From CAJXNP01 sp050305935 (GTDB taxonomy: Bacteria; Bacteroidota; Bacteroidia; Cytophagales; Cyclobacteriaceae): DNA of 64,000 nt. The stretch spans positions 1 to 64,000 of the forward strand of contig JBNLGG010000015.1 of the NCBI GenBank assembly GCA_050305935.1, in the 5' to 3' direction. Below are positions 26,206-34,640 of the stretch, in pieces. The notes beneath the pieces are model-generated. The model was not told where the DNA came from and did not search any database. It worked only from the letters and a program-made list of their open reading frames with translations. The translations under genes and the position numbers were made by a program. How positions within the stretch are numbered: position 1 is the first letter of the stretch; each line of letters opens with the position of its first letter.

Positions 26206-27231
26206 CTATCTCACAGAATACTCCTTCACAGTATCAATAAAACACTTCACCTTTTCGGGTTCGATATCCGGGTAGACTCCATGGCCCAGGTTGGCGATAT
26301 GCTTATCTTTTCCAAAAGCATCGATCATCGATTTGGTTTCTATTTCGACCGTTTTATAATCCCCATAAAGCACCGCCGGGTCAAGATTTCCCTGTAGCAC
26401 TTTATCGGGAATAAGTTGCCTGGTTTCCTTGATGTTCATGTTCCAATCTAAGCCAACTACTTTGCAGTTGGTTTCGCCTATCGCCCTTCTGGATGAAATG
26501 GCTCCTTTGGCAAATACCGTCACAGGTACGTCGTCAATCGCATCACATATTTGTGAAATGTATTTTAAAGAAAAAGCTTCATACTGGCTTTCAGGCAATA
26601 TTCCCGCCCATGAGTCAAATAGCTGAACGAGATCTGCACCGGCCTTAATTTGATTTTTCAAATAATTGATCGTGCTATCGGTAATCATTTGAAGTAATTG
26701 GTGTGCCAGTCCAGGTTGGACATACAGCATCTTGCGGGCTTCGGAGAATGTTTTGCTACCCTTACCTTCTACCATGTAGCAGAAAATCGTCCAGGGCGCT
26801 CCTGCAAATCCTATTAATGGCACTCGCTCATTTAATTCCTTTTTAGTGACTTTTATGGCTTCTGTCACATATCCCAGGCTGTCATCATCAGAAATTTTTA
26901 ATTTGGCGAGATCTTGTTCGGTTTTAATGGTTGTGGGGAAAAATGGCCCCTTTTTCTCCACCATTTCGTAGGGCAATCCCATGGCTTCTGGTATCACCAG
27001 GATGTCAGAAAAGATGATTGCAGCGTCAACGCCAAGAATATCAACCGGTTGGATAGTTACTTCGGCGGCGCGTTCCGGAGTTTTGACCAATTCAATGAAC
27101 CCCGAAAGCCTTCCTCGCACCTCTCTGTACTCCTTTAAAATCCTGCCCGCTTGTCGCATCACCCATACGGGCGTTCTTTCTGTTTTTTCCCCACGTGCAG
27201 TACGTAGCAATAAATCGTTTTTCAAAGCCAT
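26206..27231 (-). CDS. hemE: Uroporphyrinogen decarboxylase
   Basis: 341 residues from the ATG at 27231 (MALKNDLLLRTARGE); the longer frame is excluded by a -7 element at 27247-27254. HemE removes four carboxyl groups from uroporphyrinogen III in haem synthesis. The substrate-binding segment VWVMRQAGRILKEYREVR (about 23-40) is the family signature, with I in place of the usual Y. IIFSDILVIPEAMG (about 73-86, catalytic Asp) and GFAGAPWTIFCYMVEG (start about 139) are also conserved. It diverges from ridA with about 115 bases between the start codons. Confidence 0.96.
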   Translation of the reverse strand: MALKNDLLLRTARGEKTERTPVWVMRQAGRILKEYREVRGRLSGFIELVKTPERAAEVTIQPVDILGVDAAIIFSDILVIPEAMGLPYEMVEKKGPFFPTTIKTEQDLAKLKISDDDSLGYVTEAIKVTKKELNERVPLIGFAGAPWTIFCYMVEGKGSKTFSEARKMLYVQPGLAHQLLQMITDSTINYLKNQIKAGADLVQLFDSWAGILPESQYEAFSLKYISQICDAIDDVPVTVFAKGAISSRRAIGETNCKVVGLDWNMNIKETRQLIPDKVLQGNLDPAVLYGDYKTVEIETKSMIDAFGKDKHIANLGHGVYPDIEPEKVKCFIDTVKEYSVR

Positions 27232-27246
27232 GCCAAAAAATTTTGG

Positions 27247-27254
27247 CAAATATA
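27247..27254 (-). promoter_or_regulatory. -7 promoter element for hemE (TATATTTG on the minus strand)
   Basis: The minus strand reads TATATTTG, 15 bases upstream of the ATG at 27231. It lies inside the longer open frame and therefore supports the shorter start. Confidence 0.65.
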
Positions 27255-27318
27255 CCATTCCTGAATTGCTTAGCAGGAAATCCGGAGAATTTCTTCCATG
27301 ATTTGCTTTTAGAATATC

Positions 27319-27326
27319 TATATTTG
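27319..27326 (+). promoter_or_regulatory. -7 promoter element for ridA (TATATTTG)
   Basis: TATATTTG, a TAnnTTTG match, 21 bases before the ridA ATG at 27348. It faces the hemE promoter about 65 bases away. Confidence 0.65.
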
Positions 27327-27347
27327 GTCAAACAGATTAGATCAAAA

Positions 27348-27722
27348 ATGAAGGAAATTATTCTCACGAAAAACGCTCCCGCACCTATCGGTCCATATAA
27401 CCAGGCGGTATTAGCAGGCAATACATTGTATGTTTCAGGTCAGATCGCCCTGGATGCAGAAGGAAACCTGGTAGAAGGAGATATTCAAACAGAAACCGAT
27501 CAGGTGATGAAGAATATTGGCGAAATACTGAAGGCTGCCGGGATGAATTATTCCAACATTGTCAAGTGCTCTATTTTCATTCGTGATATGACACAATTTT
27601 CAAATATCAACGCCACGTACGGAAACTACTTTTCAGAAAAAGAGCCGGCGCGTGAAACGGTGGAGGTTTGTCGTTTACCGAAAGACGTGAATGTGGAGAT
27701 ATCCTGTATCGCAGTTAAATAG
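27348..27722 (+). CDS. ridA: RidA family enamine/imine deaminase
   Basis: 124 residues, normal. RidA hydrolyses the reactive enamines and imines released by PLP enzymes and so protects metabolism. The start KNAPAPIGPYNQAVLAGN is the family N-terminus. The active-site arginine lies in CSIFIRDMTQFSNINATYG (about 70-88) and the conserved EPARETVEVCRLPKDVNVEI (about 94-113) ends the domain. The ATG at 27348 is downstream of a good -7 element. It is directly followed, with no spacer, by the membrane protein gene. Confidence 0.94.
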   Translation: MKEIILTKNAPAPIGPYNQAVLAGNTLYVSGQIALDAEGNLVEGDIQTETDQVMKNIGEILKAAGMNYSNIVKCSIFIRDMTQFSNINATYGNYFSEKEPARETVEVCRLPKDVNVEISCIAVK

Positions 27723-28181
27723 ATGTTTTTTCCCGTCAAATCAGAGACGTTTGCCTCACCACTTTCCAGTTCTGAGGTGGAACAGCGGATGGTAAATGAT
27801 ATCAATCATCAGGATGAATCAAGAAAAAATTGGTTTAAGGGAGAAATTTCAGATGGATGTTTTAACATTTCTTTGATTCTTAAAAGACCAAATAACTTTA
27901 CTCCCCTAATTTCCGGATTGATTGAGAAAGATGCGGATGGAAAATCCCTGATTATTGTAAAATATGAGCTCTTCCCGTCAACGAAAAGATTTCTCCTTTT
28001 CTGGACTATACTGACTTTATTGTTGACACTATTTTTTGCAATTCCCTATCAGGCTTATTTATATGGGGCTATCACTTTTTCTGCAGGGTTGGTGAACTAT
28101 ATTATTACCAAAGAGAATTTTAAGATCCAGATCCGAAAAAGCAGGAGGGCGCTGCTCAAGGTGGTTGGGGCTACAGAATAA
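27723..28181 (+). CDS. Conserved-type membrane protein of unknown function
   Basis: 152 residues whose ATG directly follows the ridA stop codon. Residues 1-85 are a soluble, probably beta-rich domain (KGEISDGCFNISLILKRPNNF). Two hydrophobic helices at about 88-106 and 110-128 follow, with a basic C-terminal tail (KIQIRKSRRALLK) on the cytoplasmic side. I recognise no family or catalytic residues. Tight spacing to ridA suggests one transcript but not a shared function. Confidence 0.7.
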   Translation: MFFPVKSETFASPLSSSEVEQRMVNDINHQDESRKNWFKGEISDGCFNISLILKRPNNFTPLISGLIEKDADGKSLIIVKYELFPSTKRFLLFWTILTLLLTLFFAIPYQAYLYGAITFSAGLVNYIITKENFKIQIRKSRRALLKVVGATE

Positions 28182-28237
28182 TCATTTTCTTTAATTCGCT
28201 GATTATCATTAAATTACAATTATTATAATTTAATATA

Positions 28238-29350
28238 TTGAGAGAAATCATCATTATTGGCGGGGGATTGGCAGGTCTGGTTTCATCCATTTTACTAAAA
28301 AGGCAGGGAAGGGATGTCGTTCTAATTGAGAAAAAGACATACCCATTTCACCGCGTCTGTGGGGAATACGTTTCCAACGAAGTCAAAAATTTTCTTACTG
28401 TCAATCGCCTCATGCCTGCCATTGCCTGTGCAAACATTGATACATTTGGATTATCAAGCACAGACGGGAATATCGCGTATGAAAAACTGGACTTAGGAGG
28501 TTTTGGGATCAGCCGGTATTTTTTTGATCATTTTTTATATCAATCCGCTATTTCAGAAGGTGTAGAATGTATCACTGGAGAAAGTGTTGATAAAATAGTA
28601 TTTGATAAAGCTTCCTTTCAAATAAAACTTCATGGGGGGATTGAATTAACATCGCAAATAGTAATTGGAGCATTTGGCAAACGTTCAAATCTGGATCAAC
28701 AACTAAACAGAGCATTTTTTTTCAGAAGATCCCCATACATTGGTATAAAATACCATATCAAATCCGATCATCCGTCAAATGTCGTTGCGTTGCACAATTT
28801 TGAAGGAGGCTACTGTGGGATAAATGGCATAGAGGATGGCAAAACCAATCTTTGTTATCTGAGCAAAAGGGAAAACCTGAAAAAATACGGAAGCATCCAA
28901 AAGATGGAAGAAGAGATCCTTTTTAAAAACCCGCAGATAGAACAGCTATTTGAAAAATCCGAATTCTTTTTTGATTCTCCCGAGGTAATCAATGAGATTT
29001 CTTTTGAAACGAAGAAACCAGTAGAACAACATATTCTCATGTGTGGAGATGCCGCTGGTATGATCACGCCCTTATGTGGCAATGGTATGGCGATGGCCAT
29101 ACACTCGGCTAAGATTTTATGCGAGCATATTCAACATTATTTTACCAACGGAAAGACGGATCGTTCGCAGCTCGAAAAAGGATATGCAAAGGACTGGGCA
29201 TCCCAGTTTCAATTTCGTTTGTGGTATGGAAGGCAAGTCCAAAGGCTTTTTGGAAATAAAAACCTGTCAAAATTTTCCATCAAGTTGATTAATAATGTAC
29301 GACCGCTGAGTCGTCTGATGATAAAAGCCTCACATGGTAAGTCATTTTAG
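28238..29350 (+). CDS. FAD-dependent oxidoreductase, geranylgeranyl-reductase/hydroxylase type
   Basis: 370 residues from a TTG start (28238) that puts the dinucleotide-binding motif IIIGGGLAGLVSSILLKRQG at about residue 5. The second FAD contact GDAAGMITPLCGNGMAMAI lies near 270. HRVCGEYVSNEV (about 42-53) is typical of the geranylgeranyl reductase/flavin hydroxylase group. The 3' end overlaps that of the convergent UbiA gene by 4 bases, and a type III PKS and a methyltransferase follow. By analogy with the Streptomyces srs operon (PKS, methyltransferase, flavin hydroxylase), it could hydroxylate a phenolic ring to a quinol, or reduce a prenyl chain. Confidence 0.85.
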   Translation: MREIIIIGGGLAGLVSSILLKRQGRDVVLIEKKTYPFHRVCGEYVSNEVKNFLTVNRLMPAIACANIDTFGLSSTDGNIAYEKLDLGGFGISRYFFDHFLYQSAISEGVECITGESVDKIVFDKASFQIKLHGGIELTSQIVIGAFGKRSNLDQQLNRAFFFRRSPYIGIKYHIKSDHPSNVVALHNFEGGYCGINGIEDGKTNLCYLSKRENLKKYGSIQKMEEEILFKNPQIEQLFEKSEFFFDSPEVINEISFETKKPVEQHILMCGDAAGMITPLCGNGMAMAIHSAKILCEHIQHYFTNGKTDRSQLEKGYAKDWASQFQFRLWYGRQVQRLFGNKNLSKFSIKLINNVRPLSRLMIKASHGKSF

Positions 29351-30216
29351 TTTCCTATTACAAGCAAATAGAGGAAGAAGAAGTTGAGAAAAAATGCGGA
29401 TATAAAATTAAGCTTCATCGTGTGTGAAAAATCAGCTTTTGATGAATCCTTTAATACCTTGATAAACCAATAGTTAAAATAAGTCAATACCGGAACCATA
29501 CATCCTAAAAAGATCCACGCGATTAAAATGGAATAATTGCTAGTGAAATACCACCAGAAAAATCCGACAGCGATGGCAAAAGTTATGGCCGTGAAAATAA
29601 ACGTCCCGTTGATCCCTAGTTTGTAACTCAGAGTGATGTCACCCCTCTTTGCATCTTCTTCGTGTTGATAAATTTGGGTCATGGGATACGATCCCCAAAG
29701 AATAGCGGAAGACAATAGCGCTGGAATGATAACAGCTGAATTTAAGAATTCACCCATTCCACTATTATTAAGACCAATATAAGCCATGATGAAAGTAAAA
29801 GCTCCCTGAAAGCTCCCTGCAACCAGCCAGCTAATGATAGGATATTTTTTTAATCGTACATTTGGATGGCTGTAAGCCTTGGAGACCAAGCCATATACCA
29901 ACAATAACAAAGCTAACTCCCAGTTTATTATTAGGCCGAGTAAAATCGCTATGGCATCAAATACCAGGGAAGTAAAATACAGTTCTCTTTTGACTTTAGG
30001 AGGATTTTTTAATCCTCCAATGCTTTTTTCATCCTTATCAAAGTAGCTATTATAACCGTTACTTGCGGGATACAGGAATACATGCAAGACTGTAAAAACA
30101 ATAATTAATCTCCATGGATTTAGGTTTGGGGAGGTAGCGGCAGCAAATAGAAAAACCGGAGCTAAAAAAAAGGAGAAAGGGATTCGTAAATGTAGCCACG
30201 TTGACCGACTGAGCAT
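29347..30216 (-). CDS. UbiA-family prenyltransferase
   Basis: 289 residues with about eight membrane helices. Both Asp-rich motifs needed to bind Mg2+-prenyl diphosphate are intact: N53-GYN-SYFD60-KD62 and EED188-AKRGD193. This makes it an active-looking member of the UbiA superfamily that moves a prenyl group onto an aromatic or similar acceptor. It lies between the flavoprotein and the type III PKS genes on the opposite strand, divergent from the PKS with 52 bases between start codons, so the two promoters face away from each other and may be co-controlled. The acceptor is presumably the PKS product (inference). Confidence 0.9.
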   Translation of the reverse strand: MLSRSTWLHLRIPFSFFLAPVFLFAAATSPNLNPWRLIIVFTVLHVFLYPASNGYNSYFDKDEKSIGGLKNPPKVKRELYFTSLVFDAIAILLGLIINWELALLLLVYGLVSKAYSHPNVRLKKYPIISWLVAGSFQGAFTFIMAYIGLNNSGMGEFLNSAVIIPALLSSAILWGSYPMTQIYQHEEDAKRGDITLSYKLGINGTFIFTAITFAIAVGFFWWYFTSNYSILIAWIFLGCMVPVLTYFNYWFIKVLKDSSKADFSHTMKLNFISAFFLNFFFLYLLVIGN

Positions 30217-30268
30217 GAAAGGAACATTTTAATATTCAATATATTTATTTTTACTATACTTCGAATAC

Positions 30269-31360
30269 ATGAGCGCATATATAACATCGATTGGCACAGC
30301 CAATCCACCATATAAAATTGACCAAAAACAAATCCTGAAATTTATGGTGAAGGCTCATGATTTGGATAAGGAAGAACAGAGAAAATTAGAAGTGTTATAC
30401 CGTGCCTCCGGTATACAGTACCGATATACGACGATTGAGGATTATGAAAATTTGGGAGCGTCGTCTTTTTTTCCGGATACGGAGAATTTTCACCCTTTCC
30501 CGACTACACGCAAAAGGAATGAATGGTTTAAAAGGGAGGCATTGATATTAAGCGAACAATCCATTCTGAATTGTTTAAGGGATAAACTATCTACTTCTGA
30601 AATCACGCATTTAATTACCGTAAGCTGCACGGGAATGTATGCGCCAGGGTTGGATATTGAGCTAGTGGAAAAGCTCAAACTTCCAACGAATGTAGAAAGA
30701 ACCGCAATAAATTTTATGGGATGTTATGCGGCATTTAATGCAATCAAAGTAGCCAATTACATTTGTCAAACCCGGTCGGCAAATGTGCTTGTGGTGTGTA
30801 CGGAGTTATGCAGTATTCATTTTCAGAAGGAAAAGAACGAAGATAATTTATTGGCAAATGCATTGTTCGGGGATGGGTCGGCGACATTATTAATTCAATC
30901 AGATCCTTTAAAAGGAATAAATTTTCGCTTGGATGATTTTAGGAGTGAATTAATGCAAGAAGGAAAGAATGACATGGCGTGGAATATTGGAGATACAGGT
31001 TTTGAAATGAAATTGTCAGCATATGTCCCCACTATTTTAGAATCCGGAATAAAGCCAATTTTAAAATCAATGTTACCGATAAATCACGAAGGGAAGTTCG
31101 ATTTTTACGCCATCCATCCGGGAGGGCGGAAAATCCTTGAAGTGGTAGAAAGTGTGTTGTCAATTACGAAGGAACAAAACAGGTATTCCCATGAAATACT
31201 GAAAAATTTTGGAAATATGTCTTCCCCTACCATTGCATTTATACTGAAACGAATTATGAATACCCTAGCAGTGTCAGATCATGGTAAGGATCTTTTGGCA
31301 ATTGCCTTTGGACCGGGACTCACAATTGAAAAAATGCAGGCAAAGGTCATTGTGCGATGA
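30269..31360 (+). CDS. Type III polyketide synthase (chalcone synthase-like)
   Basis: 363 residues, normal for bacterial type III PKS. These homodimeric enzymes extend a CoA-linked starter with malonyl-CoA and cyclise it to resorcinols or pyrones. The Cys-His-Asn triad is complete: C152 in NFMGCYAAFNAIK, H283 in YAIHPGGRKIL and N316 in NFGNMSSPTIAFIL. The GDGSATLLI block (201-209) is also conserved. Alkyl rather than aromatic starters are usual in bacteria, but the starter cannot be read from the sequence. Its stop overlaps the ATG of the methyltransferase (ATGA). Confidence 0.95.
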   Translation: MSAYITSIGTANPPYKIDQKQILKFMVKAHDLDKEEQRKLEVLYRASGIQYRYTTIEDYENLGASSFFPDTENFHPFPTTRKRNEWFKREALILSEQSILNCLRDKLSTSEITHLITVSCTGMYAPGLDIELVEKLKLPTNVERTAINFMGCYAAFNAIKVANYICQTRSANVLVVCTELCSIHFQKEKNEDNLLANALFGDGSATLLIQSDPLKGINFRLDDFRSELMQEGKNDMAWNIGDTGFEMKLSAYVPTILESGIKPILKSMLPINHEGKFDFYAIHPGGRKILEVVESVLSITKEQNRYSHEILKNFGNMSSPTIAFILKRIMNTLAVSDHGKDLLAIAFGPGLTIEKMQAKVIVR

Positions 31361-32064
31361 GTATAGATTTTAAGGAGCGATCTGAGGAATCAGAAGTAAT
31401 GGATGATTTTACCATTGGTGGCGAGATTATACATCAAACACTCCGTGAAATAGCCACTGTCAATCGATGGCTTGGCGGAAATCGAATAACTTTAAATGCC
31501 ATAAAGCACTTTTTAAAAAAGAAGAATGAAAAACCATTGACCATTCTGGATATTGGCTGTGGAGGCGGCGAGATGTTACAGTTAATTGCAAAATTGGCAC
31601 GAAGGTGGAATAGAGAAGTCAAACTTATTGGCATCGATGCAAACCCACATGTCATTGACTTCGCCAGGGAGAATAGCATCGATTATCCCGAAATTCAATT
31701 TACGACGATGGATGTTTTATCGCCATCATTTAAAGAAATGGAATGTGATATCCTGTTAGCGACGCTATTTATACACCACTTTACTACGCAGCAGTTGACC
31801 TCACTTTTTAAATCGTTTATTCAACAAACACATCAGGCCATCGTCATCAATGATTTACATCGACATTGGTTCGCTTATCATTCCATAGCTTGGATTACCA
31901 AGATTTTATCAAGATCTGATATGGTGCGGAATGACGCCCGATTGTCTGTGTTACGGGCATTTTCAAGAAAAGAAATGGAGGCCATCTGCAATGAAGCGGA
32001 TATCAAGTATTTTTCGATTAGGTGGAAATGGGCATTTAGGTGGGAGCTTATTGTACATAAATGA
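31357..32064 (+). CDS. SAM-dependent methyltransferase of the polyketide locus
   Basis: 235 residues. A class I methyltransferase fold with motif I LTILDIGCGGGEMLQLIAK (about 65-83), the acidic residue after strand 2 (IGIDANPHVIDFAREN, about 97-112) and the post-I block MDVLSPSFKEMECDILLATL. The first 60 residues are helical and may shape the substrate pocket. Translational coupling with the type III PKS (4-base overlap) indicates that it methylates the PKS product or a derivative, as SrsB or BpsB do in other type III PKS operons. It could act on O or C; the sequence does not tell. Confidence 0.88.
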   Translation: MSIDFKERSEESEVMDDFTIGGEIIHQTLREIATVNRWLGGNRITLNAIKHFLKKKNEKPLTILDIGCGGGEMLQLIAKLARRWNREVKLIGIDANPHVIDFARENSIDYPEIQFTTMDVLSPSFKEMECDILLATLFIHHFTTQQLTSLFKSFIQQTHQAIVINDLHRHWFAYHSIAWITKILSRSDMVRNDARLSVLRAFSRKEMEAICNEADIKYFSIRWKWAFRWELIVHK

Positions 32065-32151
32065 AAAGGAATTCATTTCCATTCCAAGTTGTTATCAAAT
32101 CATACCTGATTTTTTGAAAGGATTGAATAATTTCAAAGTAAACAAATCGAC

Positions 32152-32703
32152 ATGAAGAGAAGAGAAGTCTTGCAGTCCATGGGATTAGCATCCGCTCATT
32201 TTTTGTTCCCGACCGTATTAACTGGGTTTTTGACGCGATGTACCCAAAAAGAAAAAGAAGTTTACTTGCCACTATTCTTTACAAATGAAGAATACGAAGG
32301 AGTTGCGAGGATCATTGATGTGATCCTGCCGACTACAAGCACTAAGGCGGCATCCGAAGTAGAAACACAAGCATTTCTGGACGAAATATTTGCCAAATGC
32401 TTCAATGAAGATCAGCAAAAAGTGATGAAAGAGGGGTTGGAAAAACTTATCCCTGAATTTGAGTCTACAGATGATAAATTCACTTTTTTGGAGGAAGTGG
32501 ATCAAAAAGCATTTTCCGGTGACGAGGCGTATGGATTTTTCATGAGCTTAAAGCAATATACGCTGGTTGGGTTTTTTACCTCCCAGGAGGGTGAGACAAA
32601 AGCAAGTAACTATGTCAAAATACCTGGAGACTACAAGGGAGAAATTCCTTTGGAATCAACTACGCTCAATTATGGTGAAACCGGCTTAAAGTATTATTTA
32701 TAA
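32152..32703 (+). CDS. Gluconate 2-dehydrogenase subunit 3 family protein
   Basis: 183 residues. The N-terminus MKRREVLQSMGLASAHFLFP resembles a Tat-type signal (RR followed by a hydrophobic stretch), typical of the small subunit that carries its GMC partner across the membrane. The body contains the family core EEYEGVARIIDVILPTTSTK (about 43-62) and the C-terminal PGDYKGEIPLES. The partner flavoprotein starts one base after the stop codon. No cytochrome c subunit follows in the window. The gap to the methyltransferase is 87 bases, so the pair could belong to the polyketide transcript. Confidence 0.88.
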   Translation: MKRREVLQSMGLASAHFLFPTVLTGFLTRCTQKEKEVYLPLFFTNEEYEGVARIIDVILPTTSTKAASEVETQAFLDEIFAKCFNEDQQKVMKEGLEKLIPEFESTDDKFTFLEEVDQKAFSGDEAYGFFMSLKQYTLVGFFTSQEGETKASNYVKIPGDYKGEIPLESTTLNYGETGLKYYL

Positions 32704-32704
32704 G

Positions 32705-34501
32705 ATGATGCAGGAATACAATATACTCGGAAAAGGTACCCAGGGAAATACCTACGATGCCATTGTAATTGGGTCAGGAATGTCCGGTGGTATAGCCGCG
32801 AAAGAACTTACACAAAAGGGACTGAAAACACTTGTCCTGGAAAGAGGACGGATGGTGGAGCATGTAAAAGATTACCCTACAGCTTTAACCGATCCCTGGG
32901 ACATGCCTATGCGCAATATGGTAAGCGAGGAGGAAAAGAAGGACTACGAAATTCAAAAAACATTATACCTGTTTGGACAGGACTGCAAGCATTTTTTGGT
33001 AAAGGATAGTGAAAGCCCCTATCACCAGACAAAACCTTTTGTCTGGTACAGGGGATATCATATGGGAGGACGGTCGCTTCTTTGGGCAAAGCATGCCTGG
33101 CGATTAAGCGAATATGATTTTGAGGCCAATGCCCGTGATGGAATTGCCATAGACTGGCCAATTCGTTACAAGGACATAGCGCCCTGGTATGATTACATCG
33201 AATCATATATTGGCGTAAGTGGAAATAACGACGGTATTCCGCAGCTACCGGACGGAAAAATGCTACCTCCTTTTGAAATGAATGCCATAGAGAAACATCT
33301 GCAAAAAAGAATAAAAGAAGAATTTGCAGAAAGGGATCTCATCATAAGCCGTATGGCGATTTTGACCCAGGATCATAATGGCAGGCAAAAATGTAAAAAC
33401 AGAAATTTGTGTCATAGAGGTTGCGTTTTCGGGGCTTATTATTCCAGTAATTCTGCATCACTGCCTGATGCTGCCAGGACTGGCAATCTTACCATGCGGC
33501 CCTACTCAATCGTTGAGAAATTGATTTACGATAAAGAGACAAGAAAATTAAAAGGAGTACAGGTCATCGATTCGGAAACAGGCGAAAGTCATGAATATTT
33601 TGCGAGAGTCGTTTTCTTAAATGCCTCTACATTAGGGAGCGCACAGATTTTATTACAGTCTGCGACTGATGAATTTCCCGATGGACTGGCTAATTCAAGT
33701 GGTGTGCTTGGTCATTATTTAATGGACCATCATGCGGCCGTGGGAGCNNNNNNNNNNGAATTTCCCGATGGACTGGCTAATTCAAGTGGTGTGCTTGGTC
33801 ATTATTTAATGGACCATCATGCGGCCGTGGGAGCCACTGGAACCTATACTGGTTTAAAGGATTCATTCTATTATGGGCAACGACCAGCTAGTGTATACAT
33901 CCCGAGGTTTAGAAATGTTGAGAAAAATGATCAGGATTATTTGCGCGGGTACACCTTTGAAAACTACACCCGAAGAACAAACTGGACGAGAGGATTTTAT
34001 CAGCCTGGTATTGGTGTTGATTGGAAAGAAACTTTAACGAAACCAGGCGACTGGTCGATCTATTTTGAAGCCTATGGAGAGACACTGCCAAAATTTGAAA
34101 ATAAAGTCTCTTTGCATCCAGAAAAGAAAGATAAATGGGGCCTTCCACAACTGGATATAGACATTGCTTACGGGGAAAATGAATTAAAAATGCGTAAGGA
34201 CATGCAGGCTACGTCAATAGAAATGTTGGAGGCTTCTGGGGTGGAGGATGTAAATGGATTTGACTATCTACCGGCTCCAGGGCATGTAATCCATGAAATG
34301 GGCACGGCAAGAATGGGAAATGATCCAAAAACATCTGTTTTAAATAAATGGAATCAGGCCCATGATATTAGAAACCTGTTTGTGACTGATGGGTCTTTTA
34401 TGGTTTCTTCACCACCTCAAAACCCGTCACTTACCTATATGGCAATGACAGCACGAGCGGCAGATTATGCTGCGAAGCAAATGGAAAAAGGGGAGTTGTA
34501 A
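32705..34501 (+). CDS. GMC-family oxidoreductase (FAD dehydrogenase large subunit), interrupted by an assembly gap
   Basis: 598 codons as written, but 29 of them (the second copy of a 77-bp duplication plus ten Ns) are almost certainly artefact, so the real length is about 569. The N-terminal FAD motif is AIVIGSGMSGGIAAKELTQKG (first 20 at about 18-37). The C-terminal GMC block has HEMGTARMGNDPKT and the FAD-closing LFVTDGSFMVSSPPQNPS. CKNRNLCHRGC may bind a metal or form a disulphide. In this family the enzyme oxidises sugars or alcohols in the periplasm with the subunit-3 partner encoded just upstream. The substrate is unknown. The gap keeps the frame because 87 bases is 29 codons. Confidence 0.9.
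   Translation: MMQEYNILGKGTQGNTYDAIVIGSGMSGGIAAKELTQKGLKTLVLERGRMVEHVKDYPTALTDPWDMPMRNMVSEEEKKDYEIQKTLYLFGQDCKHFLVKDSESPYHQTKPFVWYRGYHMGGRSLLWAKHAWRLSEYDFEANARDGIAIDWPIRYKDIAPWYDYIESYIGVSGNNDGIPQLPDGKMLPPFEMNAIEKHLQKRIKEEFAERDLIISRMAILTQDHNGRQKCKNRNLCHRGCVFGAYYSSNSASLPDAARTGNLTMRPYSIVEKLIYDKETRKLKGVQVIDSETGESHEYFARVVFLNASTLGSAQILLQSATDEFPDGLANSSGVLGHYLMDHHAAVGXXXXEFPDGLANSSGVLGHYLMDHHAAVGATGTYTGLKDSFYYGQRPASVYIPRFRNVEKNDQDYLRGYTFENYTRRTNWTRGFYQPGIGVDWKETLTKPGDWSIYFEAYGETLPKFENKVSLHPEKKDKWGLPQLDIDIAYGENELKMRKDMQATSIEMLEASGVEDVNGFDYLPAPGHVIHEMGTARMGNDPKTSVLNKWNQAHDIRNLFVTDGSFMVSSPPQNPSLTYMAMTARAADYAAKQMEKGEL
33671..33834. repeat. Assembly gap: 77-bp exact direct repeat flanking ten Ns
   Basis: Bases 33671-33747 and 33758-33834 are identical (77 bp) and flank ten Ns (33748-33757). 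Overlapping contig ends of exactly 77 bases fit a de Bruijn assembler run at k=77. Collapsing the duplication gives one continuous GMC reading frame. Confidence 0.9.
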
Positions 34502-34640
34502 TTTTTTTCGGTTCTTGGTCATATTGAATTCCTATCTGTTCGGCAGACGAGTATTTTAGGATTTCACGCGATGAAGAAGTTATCGAGGGATTTGAAATAA
34601 TATTTGGAAATGATGCCCGATGCTATGGAAACGTTGTTAT
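34502..34640. other. Short gap with no supported feature
   Basis: These 139 bases between the GMC gene and the HepT/MntA module contain no clear ORF, promoter or hairpin. Confidence 0.3.

Noticed and set aside
33671..33834. Possible real tandem duplication in the GMC gene
   Set aside because: The copies are 100% identical, exactly 77 bp, and separated only by Ns, which is the mark of an assembly join.
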